Shown: positions 23,196 through 31,329, counted from the first letter of the stretch. The stretch is DNA of 42,027 bases from Bacteroidales bacterium (GCA_030611105.1 JAUWQL010000013.1:1-42027), one strand, 5' to 3'. Notes: a model not told the origin generated them from the letters alone. Translations and numbers: made by a program.

Positions 23196-24296
23196 CTATT
23201 TTAGTCTTCTTTCAATAGATGCCGCATATACCATTGCAACTACCCTGAATAAAAGATGTCCAAACTTTGTATAAGGCAAATAAATAATAATAAACCAAAC
23301 ACAAACCAGGTGGAAAAAATATAGATGGTATGCCAATTGCCAGTTTAAAAATCTTGCTGCTTCAACGATAACACCTGAAATGGTTAGTAAGAAAAGTGAA
23401 ATTAAAAATAACCAGTCAGTATAAGTACTGTTTCCGAAATCTTTTTTATTGAAAATTCTGTTTGTTATCATAATTCCTATTCCGACAAAAAGCATTATGG
23501 CCGCTACATTTCCCAAAATCTTGAATGGATTTGTTAATTCTAATGGATAATTATGTGTTACTGCTGCATAAATGGCAAACGCCGTAACAAAAAGCAATAA
23601 AATAAATCCGTAGAATACTAAGAAGTGTGCAATCTTTCTTGTTTTTTGAGCAGAACAAGAACCAAAATTAGAATGAAGAATGATTTCTTTTCGTATTGAA
23701 AATAGGTTCTTAATAAAATTTCCTTTTGGTTTAACATCAGGATTTTGCTTTTTCATATCTTCCCGGAAATTTCTTAAACCTATAATTCCAAGTATAATTG
23801 TTAAAAACCATAAAAAAGAAAAAGAGCCGTTAAGCCAGGCATGTGGAAAGAATTTGGAGTAATTTACCGGTCCTTCAGGAATTTGCAATGTTCCTGCCAT
23901 AAATAAAATTAAAGAAATTATGATCACAGGAATTAAAATAGCCACAGGTAACCATTTAGGATTATTTAATATTTTACCTAAAAATTTAGGCTTGGCATAA
24001 TGCTGGTAACTAATTTCCCGAATAGCAGAAAATACATCAGAAGGATTTACTCCGCGTGGGCAATGTGTACTGCAATCTCCACACTGATGACATAACCAGA
24101 TATCTGTGTTCCCAACCAATTTATCTTTCATTCCCCAACCTGCCCAAATCATTTCTTTTCTTGGAAAAGGCCTGTCATCAGGAGCAAGTGAACAAACAAC
24201 AGAGCAATTACCACACTGCATACATTCGTTCAACGAAGACTTACTTATTTTCTTAAGTTCTTTTTTAAATTCTATGTTTGGTCTTACTTCAATCAT
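23196..24296 (-). CDS. qmoC: Quinone-interacting membrane-bound oxidoreductase subunit QmoC
   Basis: QmoC is the membrane anchor that passes electrons between the quinone pool and QmoAB. Its N-terminal domain has two [4Fe-4S] motifs (CMQCGNCSVVCS and CHQCGDCSTHCP), with the family signature PFPRKEMIWAGWG between them. The C-terminal half has about six membrane helices of the cytochrome b/NarI type (IAHFLVFYGFILLLFVTAF; AYHLYFFHLVCVWFIIIY). The track starts at a TTG inside qmoB. The ATG at 24296 (MIEVRPNIEFKKEL) fits the family and gives 366 residues, 44 bases after qmoB ends. It resembles HdrC/HdrE fusions, but context with QmoA, QmoB and AprBA fixes the assignment. It ends the operon. Confidence 0.93.
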   Translation of the reverse strand: MIEVRPNIEFKKELKKISKSSLNECMQCGNCSVVCSLAPDDRPFPRKEMIWAGWGMKDKLVGNTDIWLCHQCGDCSTHCPRGVNPSDVFSAIREISYQHYAKPKFLGKILNNPKWLPVAILIPVIIISLILFMAGTLQIPEGPVNYSKFFPHAWLNGSFSFLWFLTIILGIIGLRNFREDMKKQNPDVKPKGNFIKNLFSIRKEIILHSNFGSCSAQKTRKIAHFLVFYGFILLLFVTAFAIYAAVTHNYPLELTNPFKILGNVAAIMLFVGIGIMITNRIFNKKDFGNSTYTDWLFLISLFLLTISGVIVEAARFLNWQLAYHLYFFHLVCVWFIIIYLPYTKFGHLLFRVVAMVYAASIERRLK

Positions 24297-24339
24297 CTTT
24301 CTTAAACTCAAAACTTTAAACTCAAAACTCGAAACTAAC

Positions 24340-26472
24340 TTACATATCTTTAAACGGATTTGGCCCAATCAGTTCAATTTCTTCAACATAATTATTAATA
24401 ATATTCGGAATCTTATAATAATCTGTTATTTCAACAAATTCTGTTCTTATTCTTTCAGGCTCCAGCATCATGGTTTCCAATGTTTCCTGAATATTTTCAC
24501 CACGGGTTTCAGTCAGCTCGCTTCCGTGAATAAAGTGACACTGGTAATCATCTCCGGGTTTACAGCCAATTTGCAATATGCCGTCAAATCCCTGCGACAG
24601 AGCATCTGATATCCAAACTTTGTTTATCGATCCAATACATCTGACAGGAATAACCCTTATGTATGGACTATATTTTAACCCTTTTTGTCCTGCCATATCA
24701 AAAGCAGGATAAGCATCGTTTTCACAAACAAACACAAGGATTCTTGGTTTTTCTTCAAATTCATCAGGTATTTCAACCGATTTAATCATTGCCGATACAC
24801 TGTTAATTGAATAATCGGCAAAGCTAATTACTCTCTCAGGGCAAGAACCTACACAAATTCCACAACGTCGACAACGATTTGGGTTTGGCAAAGGAGTTCC
24901 TTTTTCATTCTCATCATATGCACCAAACGGACATTCTTCAGTACATCGTTTACAGTCAGTACATCTATCCAGATATAATTCAGGATAAGATTTATCGCCT
25001 GATCGTGGATGAACAGCTTCGCCACGTTTTGTTGCCTCGATGGTCTGAATTGCCTTTAACATTGCACCTGTTGCATCTTCTTTACTTGATGCAATATCCA
25101 TCGGAGCTCGTAAGCTACCTGCTGCATATATTCCGGTTCGTCTTGTTTCGTAAGGGAAACAAATAAAATGCGAATCGGAAAAATCATATTTTAATTCCGG
25201 TAAGCCTTTTCCTAATCTGTAATTCAAATTCAAATCCTCAGTTCCTGCCGGCACCATTCCGGTTGCCAGTACTATCATATCAACCGAAAGCGAAATGTCC
25301 TCACCTAATAAAGTGTCTTTTACATTAACTTTTAAATTGTTATTGTCCTCAGTTATTTCTTCAATCTCGCCTTTTGTGAAAAATATTTGATCATCCTTTT
25401 GTACTTCCTTATAAAATTCTTCGTACAAACCCAAAGTACGAATATCCTTATATACTATAAATACATTTGATTCAGGACTTAGATCACGAATATATTTAGC
25501 CTGTTTCAGACTTGTTCCACAACAAAAATTAGAACAATAGGGCAGATGATCTTTATCCCTTGAGCCTGCACATTGAATAAATAAAATGTTTTTCGGTAAA
25601 GCTTTAACAGAGTTATTTTTAACTAATTCTTCAAATTCAACATTGCTTAAAACATTAGATTTACCATATCCCAGATGTGATAATTTGCTTGCATCATAAG
25701 GGTTCCAGCCCATTGATGTAACAATTGAACCTACCGTAATCTTTTCTTCTTTCCCGTTTTGCAGGCCCGCCTGCCGGACGAGCAGGGAAACTTCGAATTG
25801 TCCTGGCTGGCCGTCAATTCTATTTATTGTAGTTGATGTATATATCTTAATATTATCATATTGTCCAAGTTCTTTAATTCTGTCATTAAGTTCAGGATCT
25901 GTTAAGGTATCATATGGTGCTCTGTATGGAATTTGTTTGTGTAATTTATTTAACCAGCCACCCAATTTTTCTTCTTTCTCGATTAGATGAACCGTGTAGC
26001 CTGCTTTTGCTCCTTCAATAGCCGAAGTTATTCCGGTAATTCCGCCACCTACAACTAAAATTTCAGAACTTATATTCTCGGCTATAAAAGGTTTCGGAAC
26101 TTCAATATTATTAACTTTTGTGATTGACATGCGAAGATAATCTTCTGCTGCCATTTGTGTATCTTCTTCACCAGGCTCATAACACCATGCAACTTGTTCT
26201 CTTAAGTTTGTTCTTTCAAGAATTATATTTTCAGGAAAATTAAAAATCTCAGTTTTTGTTCTGGGTGAGCAGGCAGCTATAACAATTCTATCCAGATTTT
26301 CATTTTCAATATCATTGTTAATTAAATCAAATCCTTCAACTGAACATAGCGAAGAATGATTTTTGCAAATTGCAACATTGTGTTCCGAAGCTACCTGACT
26401 AAGCTTTTCAATATCTATACTTTTGCCTATTTCGCAACCGGAACATATATAGACGCCTGTTTTTTTATCCAT
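24340..26472 (-). CDS. qmoB: Quinone-interacting membrane-bound oxidoreductase subunit QmoB
   Basis: This 710-residue HdrA/MvhD-like flavoprotein is a cytoplasmic partner of QmoA and AprBA. The FAD loop is VGGGITGITS (141-150). A two-cluster ferredoxin domain follows (about 493-545, CTDCKRCTEECP and CRRCGICVGSCP), then a C-terminal MvhD-like domain (CIGSINKVWISDALSQGFDGILQIGCKPGDDYQCHF). A short GC-rich stretch encodes residues about 230-240 (LVRQAGLQNG) and looks like a small palindromic repeat inserted in frame. The gene is separated from qmoA by an unrelated GxxExxY gene. In the family, QmoAB pass electrons from the quinol side to APS reductase, or the reverse in sulfur oxidisers. Confidence 0.93.
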   Translation of the reverse strand: MDKKTGVYICSGCEIGKSIDIEKLSQVASEHNVAICKNHSSLCSVEGFDLINNDIENENLDRIVIAACSPRTKTEIFNFPENIILERTNLREQVAWCYEPGEEDTQMAAEDYLRMSITKVNNIEVPKPFIAENISSEILVVGGGITGITSAIEGAKAGYTVHLIEKEEKLGGWLNKLHKQIPYRAPYDTLTDPELNDRIKELGQYDNIKIYTSTTINRIDGQPGQFEVSLLVRQAGLQNGKEEKITVGSIVTSMGWNPYDASKLSHLGYGKSNVLSNVEFEELVKNNSVKALPKNILFIQCAGSRDKDHLPYCSNFCCGTSLKQAKYIRDLSPESNVFIVYKDIRTLGLYEEFYKEVQKDDQIFFTKGEIEEITEDNNNLKVNVKDTLLGEDISLSVDMIVLATGMVPAGTEDLNLNYRLGKGLPELKYDFSDSHFICFPYETRRTGIYAAGSLRAPMDIASSKEDATGAMLKAIQTIEATKRGEAVHPRSGDKSYPELYLDRCTDCKRCTEECPFGAYDENEKGTPLPNPNRCRRCGICVGSCPERVISFADYSINSVSAMIKSVEIPDEFEEKPRILVFVCENDAYPAFDMAGQKGLKYSPYIRVIPVRCIGSINKVWISDALSQGFDGILQIGCKPGDDYQCHFIHGSELTETRGENIQETLETMMLEPERIRTEFVEITDYYKIPNIINNYVEEIELIGPNPFKDM
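25753..25790. repeat. GC-rich palindromic segment in frame within qmoB
   Basis: GCAGGCCCGCCTGCCGGACG and the following AGCAGGG form a GC-rich run in an AT-rich gene, with CCTGC/GCAGG inverted arms. It codes for LVRQAGLQNG. It looks like an inserted REP-type unit that kept the frame. Confidence 0.55.
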
Positions 26473-26491
26473 TTAATTTAATATTATTTTT

Positions 26492-26527
26492 TGCCACTAA
26501 GTCACTAAAACACGAAATTCCACAAAA
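26492..26527. repeat. Element R3, left inverted repeat next to the GxxExxY gene
   Basis: TGCCACTAAGTCACTAAAACACGAAATTCCACA pairs with the reverse complement of 26925-26957 at 28 of 33 positions. It lies just after the gene's 3' end. Confidence 0.8.
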
Positions 26528-26529
26528 CA

Positions 26530-26958
26530 TTAAAAAACAAACCGTTTGATTCCTTGTCCAATATTTGTAACGTTAAAATTTATCAAATAACCCAGTCTAT
26601 TATTTGTTAGTTTTAAATGACTTAGTATTTGTGCATCCCAAACAGGATTGACCGTTTCCAGAGCTTTTAACTCACAAATAATTACGTCTTCAACTAAAAC
26701 ATCTAATCTTAGACCTTCTTCAAATGTCAATCCATCGTACACTATAGGAATATTTACCTGTCGCTTATAATTTAATCCACGTTTTGTTAATTCATGACAA
26801 AAGCAAATTTCATAAACTTTTTCAAGTAATCCGGGACCTAATTCTTTATGTACAGTATATGCGGCATCTACAATCTTTTTACCAATAATCTCAAGTTCTT
26901 CAGGAATTGGCTTGAAATACTTTTGGTGGGATTTCGTGTTTTCGTGATTTGGTGGCAT
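26530..26958 (-). CDS. GxxExxY family protein, inserted between qmoA and qmoB
   Basis: This 142-residue protein belongs to the GxxExxY family (PD-(D/E)XK nuclease-like fold). The name motif reads GPGLLEKVY, and the core is LRLDVLVEDVIICELKALETVNPVWDAQILSHLKLTNNRLGYLINF, ending GIKRFVF. The family is common as lone genes in Bacteroidota, and its role is not established. Its first twelve residues (MPPNHENTKSHQ) are encoded by the right inverted repeat itself. It breaks the qmoA-qmoB pair, which is contiguous in known clusters. A mobile or selfish cassette is a reasonable inference. It could also be read as part of the operon transcript. Confidence 0.9.
   Translation of the reverse strand: MPPNHENTKSHQKYFKPIPEELEIIGKKIVDAAYTVHKELGPGLLEKVYEICFCHELTKRGLNYKRQVNIPIVYDGLTFEEGLRLDVLVEDVIICELKALETVNPVWDAQILSHLKLTNNRLGYLINFNVTNIGQGIKRFVF
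26925..26957. repeat. Element R3, right inverted repeat (codes the GxxExxY N-terminus)
   Basis: GGTGGGATTTCGTGTTTTCGTGATTTGGTGGCA is the inverted partner of 26492-26524. It overlaps the ATG and the first codons of the GxxExxY gene. Confidence 0.8.
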
Positions 26959-26989
26959 ATTTTAATTCAATTTTGATGCTTTTTAATTG

Positions 26990-28222
26990 TTAAATGTATT
27001 GAATCGCTTTTAATGCTGCAGCAGTTGCATCTTTTACCGATGATGAAACATCCATTGGCTTTCTGCTGCAGGCAACAGGGAAAATTCCTTCAGATTGTAA
27101 ATCAGATATAAAATGATTTTGGTCTCTATTAAGGTTTAGCTTAATATTAGACGGTACAATTCCCGTGGCAAGAACAACCATGTCTGCCTCGTATTTTATT
27201 TTTTTACCTGAAAGAACATCTTCAGCTTCCAGAATTAAGTTATTCGATTCTGTTTCAGAAATTTTACCAACTTTTCCTTTAATTAATTCGATATTCTTAT
27301 TCTCTTGTACTTTAGCCAGAAAATCTTCATTACGGCCAGCAACACGCATATCTATATAGAAAATATTTATCTTGATATTTGGATATAATTCCTGAATGCT
27401 TAATGCATGCTTTAATGATGCTGAGCAACAAACAGCCGAACAATAAGGAAGATTATTTTCATCGCGCGATCCTGCACACTGAACAAAAGCAATTTTGGCA
27501 GGTTCTGAATTATCAGACACTCTCAACAATTTATTGTGTCCGGGGCCATTAGACGCTATAAACCTCTCAAATTCAACATTTGTAATTATATTTTTTGATG
27601 TTGAATAATTTAAGTTATCAATTTTTGATGCATCGTAATTCCTCCATCCTGTAGCAATAACTACAGAGCTAGCTTCTAAATCAAAAACTTCTTCTTTTGC
27701 AGATAAATCGATGGCATTATACTCGCAAACTTCAACACACTTATTGCAGGATTCTTTTTTGCAATATTCATCATCAATACTGAACTTATAGGGAAAAGCC
27801 ATTTCGTGTGGTAAATAAATTGCTTTTGTTTTGGTAAATCCATAGTTGAACTCATCTGGTCTTTCTTCGGGGCAAACATCAAGGCATTTTCCACATGCTG
27901 TACAATTATTTTTTACATATTGAGGAGCTGTTTTAAGTGTAACTTTAAAATCTCCTTTTTCCCCTGATATTTCCTTAACTTCAGTTGAAGTATAATATTT
28001 GATTCGTGGATTTTGTTTTATCCTACGAAAGTTAATTTCCAGTCCACAAGTTGGCGGGCAAAGTTTCGGGAAATAATTATTAAACTTAACTACATTCCCA
28101 CCCAAATATGTATTTTTCTCGATAAGAATAACTTCTTTTCCAACTTCAGCAATTTCAACAGCAGTTGTTATACCACTTATACCACCACCAATAATAAGAA
28201 CAGGCTTTTGGTTTTTATACAT
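26990..28222 (-). CDS. qmoA: Quinone-interacting membrane-bound oxidoreductase subunit QmoA
   Basis: QmoA is an HdrA-like FAD protein of 410 residues, the usual length. The FAD loop is IIGGGISGITTAVEIA at the N-terminus. Ferredoxin-type motifs are CTACGKCLDVCP and CKKESCNKCVEVCEYNAIDL. The C-terminal half repeats the HdrA pattern VQCAGSRDENNLPYCSAVCCSASLKHAL and MVVLATGIVPS. QmoA interacts with QmoB, QmoC and AprBA. It lies downstream of aprA after a 79-base gap with a hairpin, and upstream of the inserted GxxExxY gene. Confidence 0.94.
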   Translation of the reverse strand: MYKNQKPVLIIGGGISGITTAVEIAEVGKEVILIEKNTYLGGNVVKFNNYFPKLCPPTCGLEINFRRIKQNPRIKYYTSTEVKEISGEKGDFKVTLKTAPQYVKNNCTACGKCLDVCPEERPDEFNYGFTKTKAIYLPHEMAFPYKFSIDDEYCKKESCNKCVEVCEYNAIDLSAKEEVFDLEASSVVIATGWRNYDASKIDNLNYSTSKNIITNVEFERFIASNGPGHNKLLRVSDNSEPAKIAFVQCAGSRDENNLPYCSAVCCSASLKHALSIQELYPNIKINIFYIDMRVAGRNEDFLAKVQENKNIELIKGKVGKISETESNNLILEAEDVLSGKKIKYEADMVVLATGIVPSNIKLNLNRDQNHFISDLQSEGIFPVACSRKPMDVSSSVKDATAAALKAIQYI

Positions 28223-28246
28223 TCAAAATCTTGTTTCTAGTTACTC

Positions 28247-28290
28247 GATACTAGTTACTTGTAATTTACCAGCGACAAGTAACCAGTAAC
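28247..28290. repeat. Hairpin in the aprA-qmoA gap
   Basis: GATACTAGTTACTTGT and ACAAGTAACCAGTAAC pair at 14 of 16 positions with a 12-base loop. A partial direct repeat (CTAGTTACT) precedes it. It could tune aprA versus qmoA mRNA levels or be a small dispersed repeat. There is no T-run on the transcribed strand. Confidence 0.55.
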
Positions 28291-28301
28291 AAATTGTAAA
28301 T

Positions 28302-30191
28302 TTATGTAAGTTCTTTTATTTCCCTTTTAATCATTTCCCACTCACCCGTTTCAGGATCCCATTTACAGTTAGCAAAAGCTTTCCATTCTTCCTTCATTGT
28401 AGGATGATCGGTTCGGAAATAATATCCCGGCCATCTGGTTTCTTCACGGAATAACATGGTTCTGATATGCGATTCTGCTTGCCATAGACGATGAATATTC
28501 TCCCAACAACGCATTAATTCATTTGTATCTTTAGCAGCAAGTTTTTCAGAATCTTCTTTCATAAATTCTAAAAACTCAAGGCCTTTTTCAAGCAATGCTT
28601 TTGATGTTTTAAAATGGACTGATGCTCCACCGGCATATTCATCCATAATTTTCTGTAATCGGAACATAAACATTTTAGGCTTGATGAAATTAGGATTTAC
28701 ATCTTCATCATTAGTGTAATCTTTATGTTCGTCAAAAATAGCAAGTGGTTGTAAAATTCTTTCTTTTAATTTTTTGATTTTTTCATCATCAATATTTGCT
28801 GAATCAGGATTATCAACAATAAATGCTAAAGCAGCTTTAGCAGCAATCCGGCCTTCGGTAAACGAACCGGATGAGAATTTATGAGATGAAGCTCCTGAAG
28901 CATCACCCGCAGCAAATAAACCTTTTATGGTTGTCATATTATCATATCCCCAATGATAATCATCTGATGGAGATAAATCTTTTGGTCCGCTAACCCATGC
29001 TCCTGAAGCTCCGGAGTGCGAGCTTATAAAGTAAGGTTCGCAAGCAGAAATTTCCGATGGTGTTTCTTCCGGCGAAATATTATGTGAAGCCCAGTTTAAA
29101 GCTTGGCTAACAGTCATATCTAAAAAGTCTTCCCAGGCTTCTGATTCCAACTCTTTCATTTTTCTTTTAGCTTCTTTTTCATCAGTGATATCAGCCATTA
29201 ACTCTTTAATTGCTTCATCTGTTTTCATGTAAATAGGGCCATTTCCTGCTTCCAGTTCCTGAAGCATTAGGTAATTTCTAAGATTAGTGGGTGTTGGTTT
29301 TGATGTTCCGTACGGAGCCCAGTTTTCAAGTTCAGCAGCACGGGTTTCCATATAATCTTCACCTTTGGCATTGGTAGCTTTCGCTTTGAATAATAAGAAC
29401 CATGCACCAACAGGACCATAAGAATCTTTAAAACGAACAGGAACAAAACGTACTTCCTGACAGGTCATTTCGGCACCTGCTTTAAGTGTAAAATAAGTAC
29501 TTGCTCCGGAATTAAACGGAGGATACCAAGATCTTCCTAAACCTTCGCCAACCGAACGAGGACGGAAAATATGCACTGCACCACCCATTACATCCAGCAC
29601 AGCATTTGCTTTAAATATGTAAAATTTATTTTCGCGAACACTGAAACCTGCTGCACCAACACAACGATCGCCATCCATAATTGGCTCAGTAATGAATATC
29701 CTTTCGTAATATTCACCATTATCACCCAATTCTTTTAAGGCATTTTTAGCAGCTTCAGAAACTATATTTTTATACGATTCACCATGAATCATGATTTGCC
29801 ATCGGCCTTCATTTACATAATTTCCTTCTTCGTCTTTCCAGATTGGTAAGCCCCATTTTTCGAAAAGGTGAACTGATGAATCAACATGGCGGGCAATGTT
29901 AGCAACCAAATCGTCGCGGGTAATTCCCATTAAATCATTTTTAACGTAATTCACATAATCTTCTATTGTGTTTTTACCGTTTTTTAATCCTAAGTAAAGA
30001 TTTATGGCAGAAAGTCCCATTGCTACAGCACCACTACGTTCCATAGCTGCTTTATCAACAACAGTTACTTTTTTATTATGTTGTTTTGCCCAGTGTGCTG
30101 CTTCAAATGCAGCTCCGCAAGCAGCCATTCCACCACCAAGAATTAATAAATCGGTTTCTATAATTATGGTTTCAAAATTTTCAGTTATCAT
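28302..30191 (-). CDS. aprA: Adenylylsulfate (APS) reductase alpha subunit
   Basis: AprA holds FAD and interconverts APS and sulfite plus AMP. It is in the fumarate-reductase fold family, but several stretches are specific to AprA. These are TDLLILGGGMAACGAAFEAAHW at the FAD site, DKAAMERSGAVAMGLSAINLY, EVRFVPVRFKDSYGPVGAWFLLFKAKATNAKGEDY in the substrate region, and a C-terminal region ending with WPGYYFRTDHPTMKEEWKAF. The ATG at 30191 (MITENFETII) gives 629 residues. The track start adds MLFVICVLLFKIKI, which does not fit. It is usually adjacent to aprB. Here a four-helix-bundle gene lies between. The direction (sulfate reduction or sulfite oxidation) cannot be read from sequence alone. Confidence 0.96.
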   Translation of the reverse strand: MITENFETIIIETDLLILGGGMAACGAAFEAAHWAKQHNKKVTVVDKAAMERSGAVAMGLSAINLYLGLKNGKNTIEDYVNYVKNDLMGITRDDLVANIARHVDSSVHLFEKWGLPIWKDEEGNYVNEGRWQIMIHGESYKNIVSEAAKNALKELGDNGEYYERIFITEPIMDGDRCVGAAGFSVRENKFYIFKANAVLDVMGGAVHIFRPRSVGEGLGRSWYPPFNSGASTYFTLKAGAEMTCQEVRFVPVRFKDSYGPVGAWFLLFKAKATNAKGEDYMETRAAELENWAPYGTSKPTPTNLRNYLMLQELEAGNGPIYMKTDEAIKELMADITDEKEAKRKMKELESEAWEDFLDMTVSQALNWASHNISPEETPSEISACEPYFISSHSGASGAWVSGPKDLSPSDDYHWGYDNMTTIKGLFAAGDASGASSHKFSSGSFTEGRIAAKAALAFIVDNPDSANIDDEKIKKLKERILQPLAIFDEHKDYTNDEDVNPNFIKPKMFMFRLQKIMDEYAGGASVHFKTSKALLEKGLEFLEFMKEDSEKLAAKDTNELMRCWENIHRLWQAESHIRTMLFREETRWPGYYFRTDHPTMKEEWKAFANCKWDPETGEWEMIKREIKELT

Positions 30192-30269
30192 GATTTTAAT
30201 TTTAAATAACAATACACAAATTACAAATAACAATTAATACTCAATTCTAAAATATCAAAATCCAAAATT

Positions 30270-30638
30270 CTATTTTGATTTTTCGATAATAGATGAAAAT
30301 ATTTTTTTGAGTTCAACTGCTTCTTGATATAATATTTTTAAATTTTCATTATTATTTTCATAAGTAGAATCATTAATTAATCTAAGCCAATATGCACTTT
30401 CCTTTGCTTCTTTTCGGCAAATCTTAATTCTATGTACAAAATCTTTTTTGCTAAATGATTCGTTTGCTTCAATATAATTAGCACCAACTGACCCGGATGA
30501 TCTTATTAATTGTCTGATGTCATCTTCATTAAAGAAATACTTTTTTACTTTTTTCATTTCTTGCCTAACATTTTTTGCAAAAAGATAAGTTCTTTCTTCA
30601 AGATCGTAAACTGGTTTGTTATTTGAAATATTGGCCAT
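30270..30638 (-). CDS. Four-helix-bundle protein (23S rRNA IVP family), inserted between aprB and aprA
   Basis: This 122-residue helical protein has the family core RSSGSVGANYIEANESFSKKDFVHRIKICRKEAKESAYWLRLI. Members were first found encoded in intervening sequences of 23S rRNA genes and are now known as lone genes across Bacteroidota. The function is unknown. Here it lies between aprB and aprA on the same strand, spaced 38 and 78 bases from them, so it must be on their transcript. Its presence in a tight two-gene unit suggests later insertion. Confidence 0.9.
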   Translation of the reverse strand: MANISNNKPVYDLEERTYLFAKNVRQEMKKVKKYFFNEDDIRQLIRSSGSVGANYIEANESFSKKDFVHRIKICRKEAKESAYWLRLINDSTYENNNENLKILYQEAVELKKIFSSIIEKSK

Positions 30639-30676
30639 TGGAATTTAATTGAAAATTATTTTTTGTTTTTTGGAAA

Positions 30677-31111
30677 TTATTTTTTGTAAAGTTCTGTCCC
30701 TAATGAATCAGGTTCAGTCCTAAGCAAAGGATTTTTTAAATCATCAGTTCCGGTTTCCATTCCTGTTTTTGGATCAATGCTTCCTTCAGGTGTTGTTCTT
30801 ATAGGGAATTTAAATCGTTTTATCTTTTTATTCCGGAATTTTACCGACCACATTATTGAGTCAGTGCTACGTAAAGGTTGAACCACTGCACCTAATGGCA
30901 TAAAATCTGCATATCCGCGAATTTCAATAGCTTGAGTAGGACAAATTTTTACGCAACTATAGCATTCCCAACACATATCAACAGCACGATTATATGCTTT
31001 GTTTTTTTCTTTATCTAAGACCATTAAATCATTTGGACAAATATATTGGCAGGCAGTTTTATCTAAAGCCTTGCAGCCATCACACTTTTCACTTATTACG
31101 AAGCTAGGCAT
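30677..31111 (-). CDS. aprB: Adenylylsulfate (APS) reductase beta subunit
   Basis: AprB carries two [4Fe-4S] clusters that feed electrons to the FAD of AprA. The 144-residue protein has the cluster motifs CDGCKALDKTACQYICP (with the AprB-type loop) and CWECYSCVKICPTQAIEIRGYADFMPLGA, followed by the C-terminal tail (RTTPEGSIDPKTGMETG) that wraps AprA in known structures. It is the first gene of the apr-qmo cluster. TATGTTTG at 31139-31146 on the minus strand is a likely -7 box 28 bases before the ATG. Confidence 0.96.
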   Translation of the reverse strand: MPSFVISEKCDGCKALDKTACQYICPNDLMVLDKEKNKAYNRAVDMCWECYSCVKICPTQAIEIRGYADFMPLGAVVQPLRSTDSIMWSVKFRNKKIKRFKFPIRTTPEGSIDPKTGMETGTDDLKNPLLRTEPDSLGTELYKK

Positions 31112-31138
31112 AATTCAAAGTATTTTTAGGTTAATCCA

Positions 31139-31146
31139 CAAACATA
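31139..31146 (-). promoter_or_regulatory. -7 box of the apr-qmo operon
   Basis: Minus-strand TATGTTTG fits TAnnTTTG exactly. I found no good -33 box, and no Rex-type operator is visible near it. Confidence 0.5.
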
Positions 31147-31329
31147 ATAAAATTATTCAACTATAATAAGGCTTTGCTGATGATTGATTTTTAACGATAT
31201 TAATGTTGATATTAAAGTTTTGAAAATCAATCTTTAATAATAAATTTTCAGACTCCGGTGTTGAAAAAACCTACTTATTTAAAATGAATATAAAGTATCT
31301 GATTTTACTCTATTAGAGGAAAGTGTAAA

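Noticed and set aside
24297-24339. Tandem AAACTCAAAACT words between qmoB and qmoC
   Set aside because: A similar word occurs at about 13596-13612. The match is short and low in complexity, so I do not name it as a repeat family.
23196-24368. TTG start of qmoC at 24368 given by the ORF track
   Set aside because: It would overlap the end of qmoB and add 24 residues with no family match. The ATG at 24296 fits the domain start.
24106-24609. 167-residue plus-strand ORF opposite qmoB/qmoC
   Set aside because: It is a shadow of two strong minus-strand genes and has no recognisable protein features.
23196-28222. QmoABC as a methanogen-type heterodisulfide reductase HdrABC
   Set aside because: There is no CCG-domain HdrB. 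QmoC has a fused membrane cytochrome b-like domain, and the cluster sits beside aprBA, so Qmo is the better reading.
28302-30191. AprA as a fumarate reductase or succinate dehydrogenase flavoprotein
   Set aside because: The FAD fold is shared, but the AprA-specific stretch FVPVRFKDSYGPVGAWFLLFKAKAT and the adjacent AprB and Qmo genes settle it as APS reductase.
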